Assembly (NCBI RefSeq): GCF_037076345.1
Contig: NZ_AP024702.1
Coordinates: 4,278,001-4,342,000, forward strand
Length of the DNA stretch: 64,000 bases
Direction of reading: 5' to 3'
Source of the DNA: Haloferula helveola
Lineage (GTDB): Bacteria > Verrucomicrobiota > Verrucomicrobiia > Verrucomicrobiales > Akkermansiaceae
Each line of letters starts with the position of its first letter. The first letter of the stretch is position 1. The position numbers and the translations under genes are program-made. This document shows, piece after piece, positions 1 through 9,678 of this stretch. A model generated the notes under the pieces. The model saw only the letters and a program-made list of their open reading frames with translations. It was not told the origin of the DNA and did no database searches.

Positions 1-292
1 TGTGGTGGACCTTCAGGTTTCCCGGCAGCGTCGCATAGGTGGTGCAGAAATTCGTCCGCTCGAGAATCTCGATCCGGTGCTTGGTGATATCGAGTCCGAA
101 GGCCCGGATGCTGCCGCCGCTCGGGGTGATCAACCCGAGGATCATGTTCATCAGGGTCGTCTTGCCGGCCCCGTTGACGCCCAGCAGGCCGACGGTTTCC
201 CCGGCCTCGACCGCCAGCGAGACGCCCTTGACTGCGACAAAATTGCCGAATCGCTTCTCAACGGCGTCGATTTCAAGCAGCGGGCGGTCCAT
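1..292 (-). CDS. ABC transporter ATP-binding protein (N-terminal part, runs off the window)
   Basis: The reverse strand from an ATG at 292 reads MDRPLLEIDAVEKRFGNF and contains a Walker A motif GVNGAGKTT at about residues 37-45. This is followed by a segment (NFCTTYATLPGNLKV) typical of the Q-loop region of ABC-2-type exporters. About 97 residues are visible; the signature motif, Walker B and the C-terminus lie beyond position 1. The family hydrolyses ATP at the inner face of the membrane to drive a permease that is not in this window. The substrate is unknown, although the ABC-2 flavour suggests export of a polysaccharide, drug or lipid. It is divergent from fusA with 161 bp between the starts. 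Confidence 0.85.
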   Translation of the reverse strand, partial: MDRPLLEIDAVEKRFGNFVAVKGVSLAVEAGETVGLLGVNGAGKTTLMNMILGLITPSGGSIRAFGLDITKHRIEILERTNFCTTYATLPGNLKVHH

Positions 293-345
293 GGCTGCGG
301 AAGCATCAGGGCTGCGGTGGGAAGTGCAAGCCGCGAGGAACGAAG

Positions 346-373
346 CGGATTCGGGGGAATTTCCCCGAGTCCG
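346..373. repeat. Imperfect inverted repeat in the divergent ABC/fusA gap
   Basis: Two 12-nt arms (346-357 and 362-373, one mismatch) can form a hairpin with a 4-nt loop. The repeat sits between two divergent start codons, so it could be an operator or an RNA hairpin. There is no T-run, so it is not a clear terminator. The rest of the 293-453 gap shows nothing recognisable. Confidence 0.35.
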
Positions 374-453
374 GGGTTGCCAAATCGCCACGGTCCGCTA
401 GCAATTCGCCGCTCCGCGACTTGGTCGCCTGACAATCAATCACAACTGACGCG

Positions 454-2574
<2,121 letters not shown>

Positions 2575-2597
2575 GCGGCGCTCCGCAAGGATTCACG

Positions 2598-2632
2598 AAA
2601 CCCGCTGTCCGAAAGGGCAGCGGGTTTTTTCG
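2598..2632 (+). terminator. Rho-independent terminator of fusA
   Basis: A GC-rich stem (AAACCCGCTG paired with CAGCGGGTTT, with extra inner pairs around the GAAA loop) is followed by a run of six T. It begins 24 bp after the fusA stop. The matching A-run on the 5' side means it may also terminate the toxin-antitoxin transcript arriving from the right on the minus strand. Confidence 0.85.
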
Positions 2633-2633
2633 T

Positions 2634-3023
2634 TCAGCGGTGGAACCGTTCGATTCCGTAGGCGTCCAGTTTGGAGTCGAGGGATAGTATGGGCAGTCCC
2701 CGGAGCTGCGCCTCCGCCACCAGCAGGCGGTCGAACGGATCTCGGTGATGGAGTGGCAGGCTGCCGGCTTTGCGAATAGCAGGCCATCCGATCGGCATAA
2801 GGCGAAAGCCGGCGCCCTCGAGAAGTTCGGGCAGGTCGAGACGATCCGCGTAGGCGACCCGAAGCTTGCCGAGGCCGCTCTTGATGGAGATTTCCCAGAG
2901 ACTCGCGAGCGAAATGAACGAGTTGCGCCCGGGGTCCTCGATCCAGTCCGAAAGACGGCGCGACAGTCTCGGGTCATCCTGCAGGAACAGGACCAAGACA
3001 TTCGTGTCGATCAGGTGGTCCAT
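2634..3023 (-). CDS. Type II toxin, PIN-domain ribonuclease (VapC-like)
   Basis: A 129-aa PIN-domain protein. It starts MDHLIDTNVLV with the first catalytic Asp at position 6 and carries the SLASLWEISIKSGLGKL helix with the acidic Glu. The LHHRDPFDRLLVAEA motif supplies further acidic residues, and SLDSKLDAYGIE completes the metal site. VapC toxins cleave RNA in a Mg2+-dependent manner and are neutralised by the antitoxin encoded upstream. The gene begins 8 bp after the antitoxin stop on the same strand, the usual antitoxin-first order. The LHHRDPFDR motif places it in the subgroup often found with Phd/YefM-type antitoxins. Target RNA is unknown. Confidence 0.9.
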   Translation of the reverse strand: MDHLIDTNVLVLFLQDDPRLSRRLSDWIEDPGRNSFISLASLWEISIKSGLGKLRVAYADRLDLPELLEGAGFRLMPIGWPAIRKAGSLPLHHRDPFDRLLVAEAQLRGLPILSLDSKLDAYGIERFHR

Positions 3024-3031
3024 GAAATCGG

Positions 3032-3337
3032 CTAGGAAGACTTCGGCCGGTCCTGAAACAAGGCCTCGTCGCCGGCGACCTTCTTCAACCGGGGAGGAAG
3101 ATCGTCTTCCGCCAAAAGCTCTTCGAAACCTGCAGTGTCCGCGTCGAAGTCGTCGGCGATAAAAAACGAGTCGGTTGCCAGCATTCCCGCCTTGGGAGCT
3201 GTGTCGTTCTGCGGCAACTGAAGCTCGGCGACCACCTTCCCGTGCCGGGTGAGGGCGATCGCTTGCCCCGTCCTTTCCAGTTCGGCGACCAACGCCGAAA
3301 GGGTGGTTTTGGCCTCGTAAAGTCCCACCATTCTCAT
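3032..3337 (-). CDS. Type II antitoxin, Phd/YefM family
   Basis: A 101-aa protein beginning MRMVGLYEAKTTLSALVAELERTGQAIALTRHGKVVAEL. This is the Phd/YefM DNA-binding fold: a short beta strand, the AK..LS.L....E helix, then the I.L..HGK.VA.L hairpin. The acidic C-terminal half (DDFDADTAGFEELLAEDD) is the expected toxin-binding segment. The start could be either ATG at 3337 or the one two codons later at 3331. A 12-bp perfect palindrome lies 5 bp upstream of the first ATG, which fits the autoregulation known for this family. Confidence 0.88.
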   Translation of the reverse strand: MRMVGLYEAKTTLSALVAELERTGQAIALTRHGKVVAELQLPQNDTAPKAGMLATDSFFIADDFDADTAGFEELLAEDDLPPRLKKVAGDEALFQDRPKSS

Positions 3338-3342
3338 TAGAT

Positions 3343-3354
3343 CAGACTAGTCTG
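3343..3354. promoter_or_regulatory. Palindromic operator candidate for the toxin-antitoxin operon
   Basis: CAGACTAGTCTG is a perfect 12-bp palindrome that extends to 18 bp with one mismatch (GATC/GGTC flanks). It lies immediately upstream of the antitoxin start, where Phd/YefM-type antitoxins are known to bind to repress their own operon. Binding here is inference. Confidence 0.55.
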
Positions 3355-3423
3355 GTCAGAAATACTGACAAGAGCAATGTTCCCCCGTTTTTCAAGCTAG
3401 CCCCGGTGGCGTGCGGAGAGCGG

Positions 3424-4692
3424 CTAAATCCGCACCCGCTCGACATTCGCACCGAGCGCCTCGAGCTTCTCGTCGATGTGCTCGTAGCCGCGGTCGATGT
3501 GGTAGAGGCGGTTGATCTCGGTCGTGCCCTTGGCCGTCAGGCCGGCAAGCACGAGCGCGGCGGAGGCCCGGAGGTCGCTGGCCATCACCGGTGCGCCGCT
3601 GAGGCCTTCGACGCCGGTGATCACGGCCTTGCCGTCGGTGACCGAAATGTCGGCACCCATCCGTTTCAGCTCGGCGCAGTGCATGAAGCGCTGGGGAAAG
3701 ATGGTATCGACCACGATGCTGGTTCCCGGGGTCGTGACGAACAGCGCGGTCATTTGCGCCTGCATGTCGGTCGGGTAACCGGGATAGGGCTCGGTGACGA
3801 TCTCCGCCGGCATCGGCGTGTCGCCACGATGCACGGTGCAGGCGTCGCCGGTGTCGTTGAAGTGCACTTGGTGTCCGGCTTTGCGAAGGGCCGAGGTGAT
3901 CGCGCTCAGGTGGCCTTCATTGACGCGGCGCAAGGTCACGCCCTCTCCAGCCAAGGCTGCTGCGGCCATGAAGGTGCCGGCCTCGATGCGGTCGGGGATG
4001 ACGTTGTGAACGGTGCCATGGAGTTTCTCGACGCCCTCGATCGTGATGACCGGGGTGCCGGCGCCGCTGACCTTGGCTCCCATGGAGTTCAGGAAGTCGG
4101 CGAGGTCGATGACTTCCGGTTCGCAGGCGGCGGAGGTGATGGTGGTGATGCCTTCGGCCAGCGTGGCGGCCATCATCACGTTGTCCGTGCCGAGCACGGT
4201 CGGTCCGTTCTCACCGCAGAGATCGACCGTCGCGCCCTTGAGTCCGTCGGGCGCGGAAAGCGTCACGTTTCCTCCCTCGACCGCGGCCTTGGCGCCAAGG
4301 GCCTCAAGTCCGCGGATGTGGAGATCGATCGGGCGGTCGCCAATGACGCAGCCGCCTGGCAGCGCGACCACGCAGCGACGCTTGCGGGCGAGCAGGGGGC
4401 CCATCATGCAGACCGACGCCCGCATGCGGCGGACGATGTCATACGGCGCCGTGTCGGAGATGTCCGCCGCGGTGACCCGCACCGTGCCGGAGAAACGTTC
4501 CACGTCGGCCCCGAGACCGGTCAGGATCTGCACCATGTAGTTGGTGTCCGACACGTCCGGGACGCGGCGGATCACGACATCGTTCTCGGTCAGCAGCGCG
4601 GCGGCGAGGATCGGCAGGGAGGCGTTCTTGGAGCCGGAAATCGTGATGGCTCCGTGAATCGGAGCACCGCCGTGAACGAGAAGCTTATCCAT
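3424..4692 (-). CDS. murA: UDP-N-acetylglucosamine 1-carboxyvinyltransferase
   Basis: First committed step of peptidoglycan synthesis: transfer of enolpyruvate from PEP to UDP-GlcNAc in the cytoplasm. The 422-aa length is standard. Visible signatures are SGSKNASLPILAAALL (Lys-Asn substrate residues), LPGGCVIGDRPIDLH with the PEP-binding/catalytic Cys that fosfomycin alkylates, and the C-terminal RLYHIDRGYEHIDEKL with the conserved Arg. The Cys is present rather than the Asp variant of resistant enzymes, so fosfomycin sensitivity would be expected. Upstream DNA is pyrimidine-rich without a Shine-Dalgarno motif. Confidence 0.96.
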   Translation of the reverse strand: MDKLLVHGGAPIHGAITISGSKNASLPILAAALLTENDVVIRRVPDVSDTNYMVQILTGLGADVERFSGTVRVTAADISDTAPYDIVRRMRASVCMMGPLLARKRRCVVALPGGCVIGDRPIDLHIRGLEALGAKAAVEGGNVTLSAPDGLKGATVDLCGENGPTVLGTDNVMMAATLAEGITTITSAACEPEVIDLADFLNSMGAKVSGAGTPVITIEGVEKLHGTVHNVIPDRIEAGTFMAAAALAGEGVTLRRVNEGHLSAITSALRKAGHQVHFNDTGDACTVHRGDTPMPAEIVTEPYPGYPTDMQAQMTALFVTTPGTSIVVDTIFPQRFMHCAELKRMGADISVTDGKAVITGVEGLSGAPVMASDLRASAALVLAGLTAKGTTEINRLYHIDRGYEHIDEKLEALGANVERVRI

Positions 4693-4710
4693 GGATGATG
4701 AATTTGGAGG

Positions 4711-4759
4711 GCGGACGATCCGGTCCGCAGGATTCTGACCGGCGGACCGGAGAGTCCGC
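4711..4759. repeat. Two tandem short hairpins between murA and prmC
   Basis: Two copies of GCGGAC-N6-GTCCGC lie 13 bp apart (4711-4728 and 4742-4759). In the minus-strand transcript they fall in the prmC-murA spacer. No T-run follows. They could slow transcription, stabilise the prmC mRNA end or bind a protein. The function is unknown. Confidence 0.5.
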
Positions 4760-4764
4760 TCCCG

Positions 4765-5604
4765 TCACGCCTTGCGGGCGATGGGGAAACGGGGGATGCC
4801 AGAGAGGTCGTTGAGGGTCAAGACGTCCGTGAGCCCGCTTCCCTTCAGTAGCGCCTCGACCTCGGCGGATTGTTCATGGCCGATTTCGAGGGCGACCGTG
4901 CCTCCGGGATTGAGGCGGTTGGCCAACTCGGGAACGAATCGCCGGATGAGGTCGAGCCCGTCCTTCCCGCTGAAGAGCGCCAATGCCGGGTCGTGCCTGA
5001 CTTCGCGGGAAACCGCCTCGCCCTCGGGGACGTAGGGGAGGTTGGCGACAATCAGGTCGAAGGTCGAGTCGGTCGGGATCGCGGCGAAGAGATCGCTCTC
5101 CACCCAGTCGACATTGTTGATGCCGTTCCGCTCGGCATTCTCGCGGGCGAGGGCAAGGGCATCGGACGAGACGTCGGCCAGCAGCACCGACGCTTTCGGG
5201 AAGTCGTGAGCCAACGAGACTCCGAGCACCCCGGAGCCGCAGCCCATGTCGAGAATGCGGGCGTCATCGGCGAGCTTTACGTTCTTCGTCAGCCACTCGG
5301 CGAGTTCCTCGGTCTCCGGTCGCGGGATGAGCGCCCGTGCATCGCAGGCGAACTCGTGGTTGCGGAAAAAGACACTGCCGATGAGGTGCTGCACCGGCAC
5401 GCCTTCGCCGCGCTTCTTCAGTGCCTCGCGGAGCGGTTCGAGATCGGACTCGTCCATCGGTTCGTCGAAGCGCAGGTAGAGCGCCATGCGGGTGCAGTCG
5501 AGCTGGTGTGCGACCAGCATCTGCATGTTTCTCCGAGCCTCTGCTATCCCGCGCTTCTCAAGATACGCGGTGCCCTTGTCGAGAATGTCGAGGACGGTGG
5601 TCAT
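4765..5604 (-). CDS. prmC: Peptide chain release factor N5-glutamine methyltransferase
   Basis: A 279-aa SAM-dependent enzyme that methylates the GGQ glutamine of release factors. The N-terminal helical domain is followed by a Rossmann domain with motif I ILDMGCGSGVLGVSLA. The substrate-binding motif is VANLPYVP, in which the usual NPPY is NLPY. ALFSGKDGLDLIRR and VALEIGHEQ are further family signatures. The ATG at 5604 is chosen; an in-frame TTG three codons upstream falls inside a heptad repeat. It lies directly upstream of murA in the same orientation, so the two may be co-transcribed. The NLPY variant does not by itself argue against function. Confidence 0.9.
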   Translation of the reverse strand: MTTVLDILDKGTAYLEKRGIAEARRNMQMLVAHQLDCTRMALYLRFDEPMDESDLEPLREALKKRGEGVPVQHLIGSVFFRNHEFACDARALIPRPETEELAEWLTKNVKLADDARILDMGCGSGVLGVSLAHDFPKASVLLADVSSDALALARENAERNGINNVDWVESDLFAAIPTDSTFDLIVANLPYVPEGEAVSREVRHDPALALFSGKDGLDLIRRFVPELANRLNPGGTVALEIGHEQSAEVEALLKGSGLTDVLTLNDLSGIPRFPIARKA

Positions 5605-5610
5605 GCGGTT

Positions 5611-5645
5611 CAATGATCAATGCTCAAGCACCAATGATCAGTTTG
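5611..5645. repeat. Degenerate heptanucleotide tandem repeat
   Basis: Five consecutive 7-mers read CAATGAT, CAATGCT, CAAGCAC, CAATGAT, CAGTTTG. The array lies 6 bp upstream of the prmC ATG and covers the stop codon of the M20 peptidase gene. It shares period and placement with a second array upstream of metG (31730-31764). Confidence 0.6.
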
Positions 5646-6775
5646 GAGACGAAGTCGGAGAAGAAGCGGGCTCCTTCCTCGAGGGTGGCGACGTCGATGA
5701 ACTCGTCGCAGGTGTGGGCCTGGTCGATCGAGCCGGGGCCGAGGCAGATCGAAGGGATGCCGCCGGCCGACAGGTGGGCGGCGTCGGAGAACCATGGTGC
5801 GCCGACCGGCTTTGTAGCGGGACGAACGGAGCGGATGCGCTCGATCCACGGGTGGTCGGCCGGGAGTTCCATCGGCGGATTCTCGTGCGGGTTCACGACT
5901 TCAAGCGGTGTGCCTTCGGTCATCGATCGCAGCAGCGCGAGCGCGCCACCGGCATCGCGAAGGCTCGGGGTGATGCGGATGTCCAACTCGGCCTCGGCCC
6001 GGTCCGGGACGATGTTCGGCCGGCTGCCGCCACGGACAACGCCGATGTTGAGTGTCGAGCGTCCGAGAATCGGGTGGGTGAAGGTGGCGAGCTTCTCGCT
6101 CATTGCGGTTTCGAAGGGATCGAGAGCGCGGGCCAGCTTCATCACGGCGTTCTCGCCGCGTTCCGGTTGCGACGAGTGCGCGGCCTTGCCGGTCGTCCTC
6201 AGCGTCGCCCAAAGCGATCCTTTGGTGGTGTGGACCGCGTCGAGCGAGGTCGGCTCGCCGACGATCGCGAACTCGTATTCCGAGCCGTATTTGCGGGCGA
6301 ATTCCTTCGATCCCCACTGACCGGATTCCTCACCCATGAAGGCGACGAAATCGATGGCCACCGGAGCGTCCTTGAGAGCTGTGGCATTTTCGCGAAGTCC
6401 CCACAGCATGGCGGCCATCGGGCCTTTGGTGTCGGAGGCGCCGCGACCCCACAGGCGACCGTCGCGGACTTCGCCCGAAAAGGGTTCGATGGTCATGCCT
6501 TCGATACCGACCGTGTCGAGGTGCGGTCCGAGAAGGATCCGCGGGCGGCCGTCGCGCGGAGCGAAGCGGGCGATCAGGTTCGGGCGGCCCGGCTTGATTT
6601 CCTCGAGCTCGACGGTCGCGCCGATTTTCCGCAGCCACTCGGAGAGAAAGGCGGCGATCCAGCCTTCGCCGGTCTGTTCGGTGCCGGGCGAGTTGTCCGG
6701 ATTGACCGACGGAATGCGGACGAGCTGATGGAGGAGTTCGGTGACAGCCACGCGCGGAGCCTGAACGCTGGTCAC
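5624..6775 (-). CDS. M20-family metallopeptidase/deacylase (ArgE/DapE-like)
   Basis: A 383-aa di-zinc amidohydrolase. Metal and catalytic residues are visible in order: LLGPHLDTVG (His and Asp), GRGASDTKGPMA (bridging Asp), FMGEESG (general-base Glu and ligand), AIVGEPT, and the C-terminal QAHTCDEF His. The insertion (lid) domain contains GKAAHSSQPERGENAV. Relatives remove the acyl group from N-acetylornithine or N-succinyl-diaminopimelate, but sequence alone does not fix the substrate. No signal peptide is present, so it is cytoplasmic. The start is GTG at 6775 (MTSVQAP); a further GTG at 6751 is possible. A remnant heptad (GAACGTC) sits 1 bp upstream of the start. Confidence 0.88.
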   Translation of the reverse strand: MTSVQAPRVAVTELLHQLVRIPSVNPDNSPGTEQTGEGWIAAFLSEWLRKIGATVELEEIKPGRPNLIARFAPRDGRPRILLGPHLDTVGIEGMTIEPFSGEVRDGRLWGRGASDTKGPMAAMLWGLRENATALKDAPVAIDFVAFMGEESGQWGSKEFARKYGSEYEFAIVGEPTSLDAVHTTKGSLWATLRTTGKAAHSSQPERGENAVMKLARALDPFETAMSEKLATFTHPILGRSTLNIGVVRGGSRPNIVPDRAEAELDIRITPSLRDAGGALALLRSMTEGTPLEVVNPHENPPMELPADHPWIERIRSVRPATKPVGAPWFSDAAHLSAGGIPSICLGPGSIDQAHTCDEFIDVATLEEGARFFSDFVSKLIIGA

Positions 6776-6839
6776 CGAACGTCCAACCCCGACTTTGTTG
6801 GGGCGCGCATTAAAAGCCGAACTTCGGACGATGCCCGGG

Positions 6840-7499
6840 TCAGCGCATCTTCTTCGTCTCGATCCGCGGTGCCTCGATGAGGAGCTTGGAGGTCGCGATG
6901 TCGCCCGGGGCGACGGCGGGTTCGTCGAGCGGCAGGTTGGCGCGGCCGCCGTAGCGTTGCTCGATGATTTGTTTCACCGCGGGATCATCGAGGTTGTAGG
7001 TGCGGAACGCACGCTTCGGGCAGAGCTCGACGCCGGCCTGCTCGTAGAGCTTCCAGACGAACTCGGAGCAGTAGAGCTCGGTGTCGTTCCACTGGAAGCG
7101 GACGTCGTAGTTCTTGCCCGCCTGTTTGGTGGCCCAAGCGCGGGCTTTGGCGACGGCATCGGCTCCGACGGTTTCGCGCAGCCGGTAGGCGCGGAAGGTC
7201 CCGGCGAGGCTGCGGTCGATGAATTGCTCGAGCGGGGTCGTCCGCACCGGCTGGACGGCCTCCATCACCATCCACTTGCCCTCGTGTTGAAAAACGACGC
7301 CGCAGTGGGTGTAGGGCGAACCGGTGGCGGCCCGGACGGCATCCGATTGCGGGCCGGCGTTGCCTTGCAGAACGATGTCGCCGTCGCGGAAGTTGTAGCG
7401 TTTTTCGGCGGCCGGCTTTCGGATCGAGCCTGCTTCGGCGACGACGGGGCCGAAGGCGAAAGCCAGCAGGCAGATGAAGGATGGGGAAAACCGGATCAT
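6840..7499 (-). CDS. Secreted YiiX/YebB-like NlpC/P60-type cysteine hydrolase
   Basis: A 219-aa protein with a signal peptide (MIRFSPSFICLLAFAFGPVVAEA). It has the circularly permuted papain-like fold of the YiiX group: NFRDGDIVLQGNAG, then SPYTHCGVVF (His), and ELYCSEFVWKLYEQAG with the nucleophile Cys. The arrangement His before Cys marks the permuted NlpC/P60 (peptidase C92) family, which acts on peptidoglycan peptides or lipid amide/ester bonds in the envelope. The length matches the family (about 200 aa). The substrate is undetermined. The gene is solitary, 51 bp from the next gene on the same strand. Confidence 0.8.
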   Translation of the reverse strand: MIRFSPSFICLLAFAFGPVVAEAGSIRKPAAEKRYNFRDGDIVLQGNAGPQSDAVRAATGSPYTHCGVVFQHEGKWMVMEAVQPVRTTPLEQFIDRSLAGTFRAYRLRETVGADAVAKARAWATKQAGKNYDVRFQWNDTELYCSEFVWKLYEQAGVELCPKRAFRTYNLDDPAVKQIIEQRYGGRANLPLDEPAVAPGDIATSKLLIEAPRIETKKMR

Positions 7500-7551
7500 C
7501 CGCCGAAGCTAGGGCATCCCGGTTGGCGTGGCGAACGAATTTGCGGCAGGG

Positions 7552-8946
7552 TCACTTCGTCGCCTGCGCGACTTTCTCGTCGAGCATGCGTTTCAGCTCG
7601 CGCTTCGTGCCGGCCAGTTCCTTCCGGCTTGCGAGGTTCTCGATTTGCCCAGGATCGGTCGACATCCGGTAGAGTTCCTCTTCGCCGTTCCGGTAGCGCA
7701 TGTAGGCCCATTCGTCGGTGCGGATGGCGTGACCTTTCGGCGGATTCAGCGCGAACGCCGCCTGCCGGACCTTGGCTTCGGGATCCTGCAGCACCGGCTT
7801 CAGGCTTTCGCCTTGGGCGCTCTCGGGAATGGGAACGCCGAGTAGGTCGCATACAGTCGGATAGATGTCGGCGAGCTCGGCCAGCGAGCGGGTGCGGCCG
7901 GTCTTCATGCCCGGGGCGGAAATGAGGAAGGGCACCCGGATGACATCTTCGTGAAGCGTCGACTTCTGCCAGAAGTCATGCTCGCCGAGGTGATATCCGT
8001 GGTCGCTGGTGAAAATGATCAGGGTGGAGTCGCGGAGCTTCCGCCGGTCGAGTTCATCAAGAACCTTGCCCAGTTGCTCGTCCATGAAGGTCACCGTGGC
8101 GTAGTAGTCGGCCCGCATTTTCCGGATGTTGTCCGGAAATTTCGCGATGCCGCAGCCCTCGGAGGTAGTCGGGGCGCGGCCGGGCTTGGGGATATCGTTG
8201 ATGTCGCCCTCGGGAACGACCGGAGCGGGGACCTTTTCGAACGGGTAACGCCTGAAGTGTTCGGCCGGTGCCACGCTCGGGTAGTGCGGACGGACGAATC
8301 CGACCGCGAGGAAGAACGGCTCGGGGGAGTCGGCGCGGGCCTGCAGGATCTCGACCGCCTTCTCGGCGGCTTTCCAATCCGGCTGGGCGGATCCGTCGCC
8401 GTCGGACTCGACGCTGACGAACATCCGGTGCGGCATTGCGGTGCTCTGGCGGTTTTCCGGGGCCCGCGTCTCGATGTTCTGATTCAGCAGCCGGTAGAGC
8501 CCGGGCGTGTGTGCCTCCTGACCCTTGCAGTTGAATCGCTCCGTCCAGGTCTCAGGAACGTCGCGTCCGTCGGTGCCATCGATGATGTCGCCGGGCACGC
8601 GCATGTGGAAAATCTTCCCGACGCGGGCGCTGTAGCGGCCGTGGGCGATCAGGTGCTTGCCGAGCGTGGGTCCGCGATTGCCGATGTAGCGGCTGTGCAT
8701 CAGCGACTGGCGGGACGGCGCGCACCATGTGCCTTGGCAGAATGCCAGATCGAAGACCATCGACCGGCTCGCCAGGCGGTCGAGGTTCGGGGTTTGGCAG
8801 ATCTCGTTGCCGTAGGCTCCAAGGGCGTTCGCCTTGAGGTCGTCGGCGATGATGAAGAGCACGTTGCGGATCGGTTCGGCCGATCGCGCGATGGCGGTGA
8901 ATGCCAACCCGCAAAGGATGACGGAGAGGGTGAGGAAAGGGTGCAT
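7552..8946 (-). CDS. Secreted type I sulfatase (iduronate-2-sulfatase-like)
   Basis: A 464-aa exported sulfatase with an N-terminal signal peptide (cleavage near ARSA-E, residue 23). NVLFIIADDLKANALGAYGN holds the metal-binding Asp pair (35-36). CAPSR at 75-79 is the C-x-P-S-R core whose Cys is converted to formylglycine; the second half of the signature is MHSRY instead of the usual TGRYP. The later metal site is FTSDHGYHLGEH. The C-terminal ELYRMSTDPGQIENLA segment is typical of S1 sulfatases. Verrucomicrobia use many such enzymes on sulfated algal or host glycans, and this one is close to the S1_7 type. An anaerobic or aerobic formylglycine-generating enzyme would be needed and is not in the window. 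Confidence 0.9.
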   Translation of the reverse strand: MHPFLTLSVILCGLAFTAIARSAEPIRNVLFIIADDLKANALGAYGNEICQTPNLDRLASRSMVFDLAFCQGTWCAPSRQSLMHSRYIGNRGPTLGKHLIAHGRYSARVGKIFHMRVPGDIIDGTDGRDVPETWTERFNCKGQEAHTPGLYRLLNQNIETRAPENRQSTAMPHRMFVSVESDGDGSAQPDWKAAEKAVEILQARADSPEPFFLAVGFVRPHYPSVAPAEHFRRYPFEKVPAPVVPEGDINDIPKPGRAPTTSEGCGIAKFPDNIRKMRADYYATVTFMDEQLGKVLDELDRRKLRDSTLIIFTSDHGYHLGEHDFWQKSTLHEDVIRVPFLISAPGMKTGRTRSLAELADIYPTVCDLLGVPIPESAQGESLKPVLQDPEAKVRQAAFALNPPKGHAIRTDEWAYMRYRNGEEELYRMSTDPGQIENLASRKELAGTKRELKRMLDEKVAQATK

Positions 8947-9048
8947 GCTTGGGGAAGGAACTGGGCCTAGGTAACGGACGGGGCCGGTGAAGGCCTGTCA
9001 ACTCTTCGCTTGGACGAAGCCCCGGGGAACCCTATTCTCGGCGGACCG

Positions 9049-9519
9049 ATGCAGCCGAAGACACCGTTCGAGTATGGGATTCTGACCGGCCGGGTGCTGA
9101 TGGGCACGTGGTTCGCGATCCTCGGGGCGGACAAGCTGTTCCGCGTAGGGGCTCCTGCCTTTTCCCGCCAAGTGGCGGAATTCGGCATTCTGCAGGACCC
9201 GTGGAACCTGATGGTGGCCTACTTCGTGCCGTGGCTGGAGGTGATCTCCGGGCTTTGCCTGCTGACGAGCTTCTTCCATCGCGGAGCCGTGCGGGTGATG
9301 ATCGGGCTGACATGCGTGTTCCTTTTCGTGAACGGACAGGCGATGGTGCGCGGAATTGAGGCCGACTGCGGGTGCTTCGGAAAGTTGTTCACATTGGACG
9401 GGGGGGCCAAGATGGCGCTGCTGCTGGTCCAGCTGACGATTCTGGTTTTCCTGATGTCGGTCGAAAGGAAGCTCGGCCGGAAGGTGTTCCGTGGAACGAA
9501 AATGCGGCTCCCGGGCTGA
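9049..9519 (+). CDS. MauE/DoxX-like four-helix membrane protein
   Basis: A 156-aa polytopic membrane protein beginning MQPKTPFEYGILTGRVLMG. Four hydrophobic helices are visible, with the conserved ADCGCFGKLF motif between helices 3 and 4. This pattern is typical of the MauE branch of the DoxX superfamily, whose members assist disulfide formation or maturation of periplasmic proteins. The Cys pair could be redox active. An in-frame TTG at 9010 would add 13 residues lacking conservation features and was not chosen. It is divergent from the sulfatase gene, and its 3' end runs into a long inverted repeat. Confidence 0.75.
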   Translation: MQPKTPFEYGILTGRVLMGTWFAILGADKLFRVGAPAFSRQVAEFGILQDPWNLMVAYFVPWLEVISGLCLLTSFFHRGAVRVMIGLTCVFLFVNGQAMVRGIEADCGCFGKLFTLDGGAKMALLLVQLTILVFLMSVERKLGRKVFRGTKMRLPG

Positions 9520-9527
9520 TTCGGGAA

Positions 9528-9622
9528 GGACCGCGCGAGCCCACTCGCGCATCAGTGCCGACGGGGAGTCCGCGTCTGCTCGAGCCTTGAGGCTCCGGGG
9601 CGCGAGTGGGCTCGCGCGGTCC
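9528..9622. repeat. Long perfect inverted repeat (REP- or MITE-like)
   Basis: Two 23-bp arms (9528-9550 and 9600-9622) are perfect reverse complements. They enclose 49 bp that itself contains a smaller hairpin (GAGCC TTGA GGCTC). The element lies between the MauE-like gene and pyrF and begins 8 bp after the stop codon. It lacks a T-run, so it is not a classical terminator. Size and shape resemble REP/BIME-type intergenic palindromes or a very short non-autonomous element. No transposase is nearby. Confidence 0.75.
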
Positions 9623-9678
9623 GCCTCCGGCAGGTTCCTTACCCTTGCCCGACGGGCCGATGCGTTCCAAGTTCGGGC

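Noticed and set aside
9010-9048. Upstream TTG start for the MauE-like protein
   Set aside because: It adds 13 residues without hydrophobic or conserved character, and the ATG at 9049 gives a normal N-terminus.
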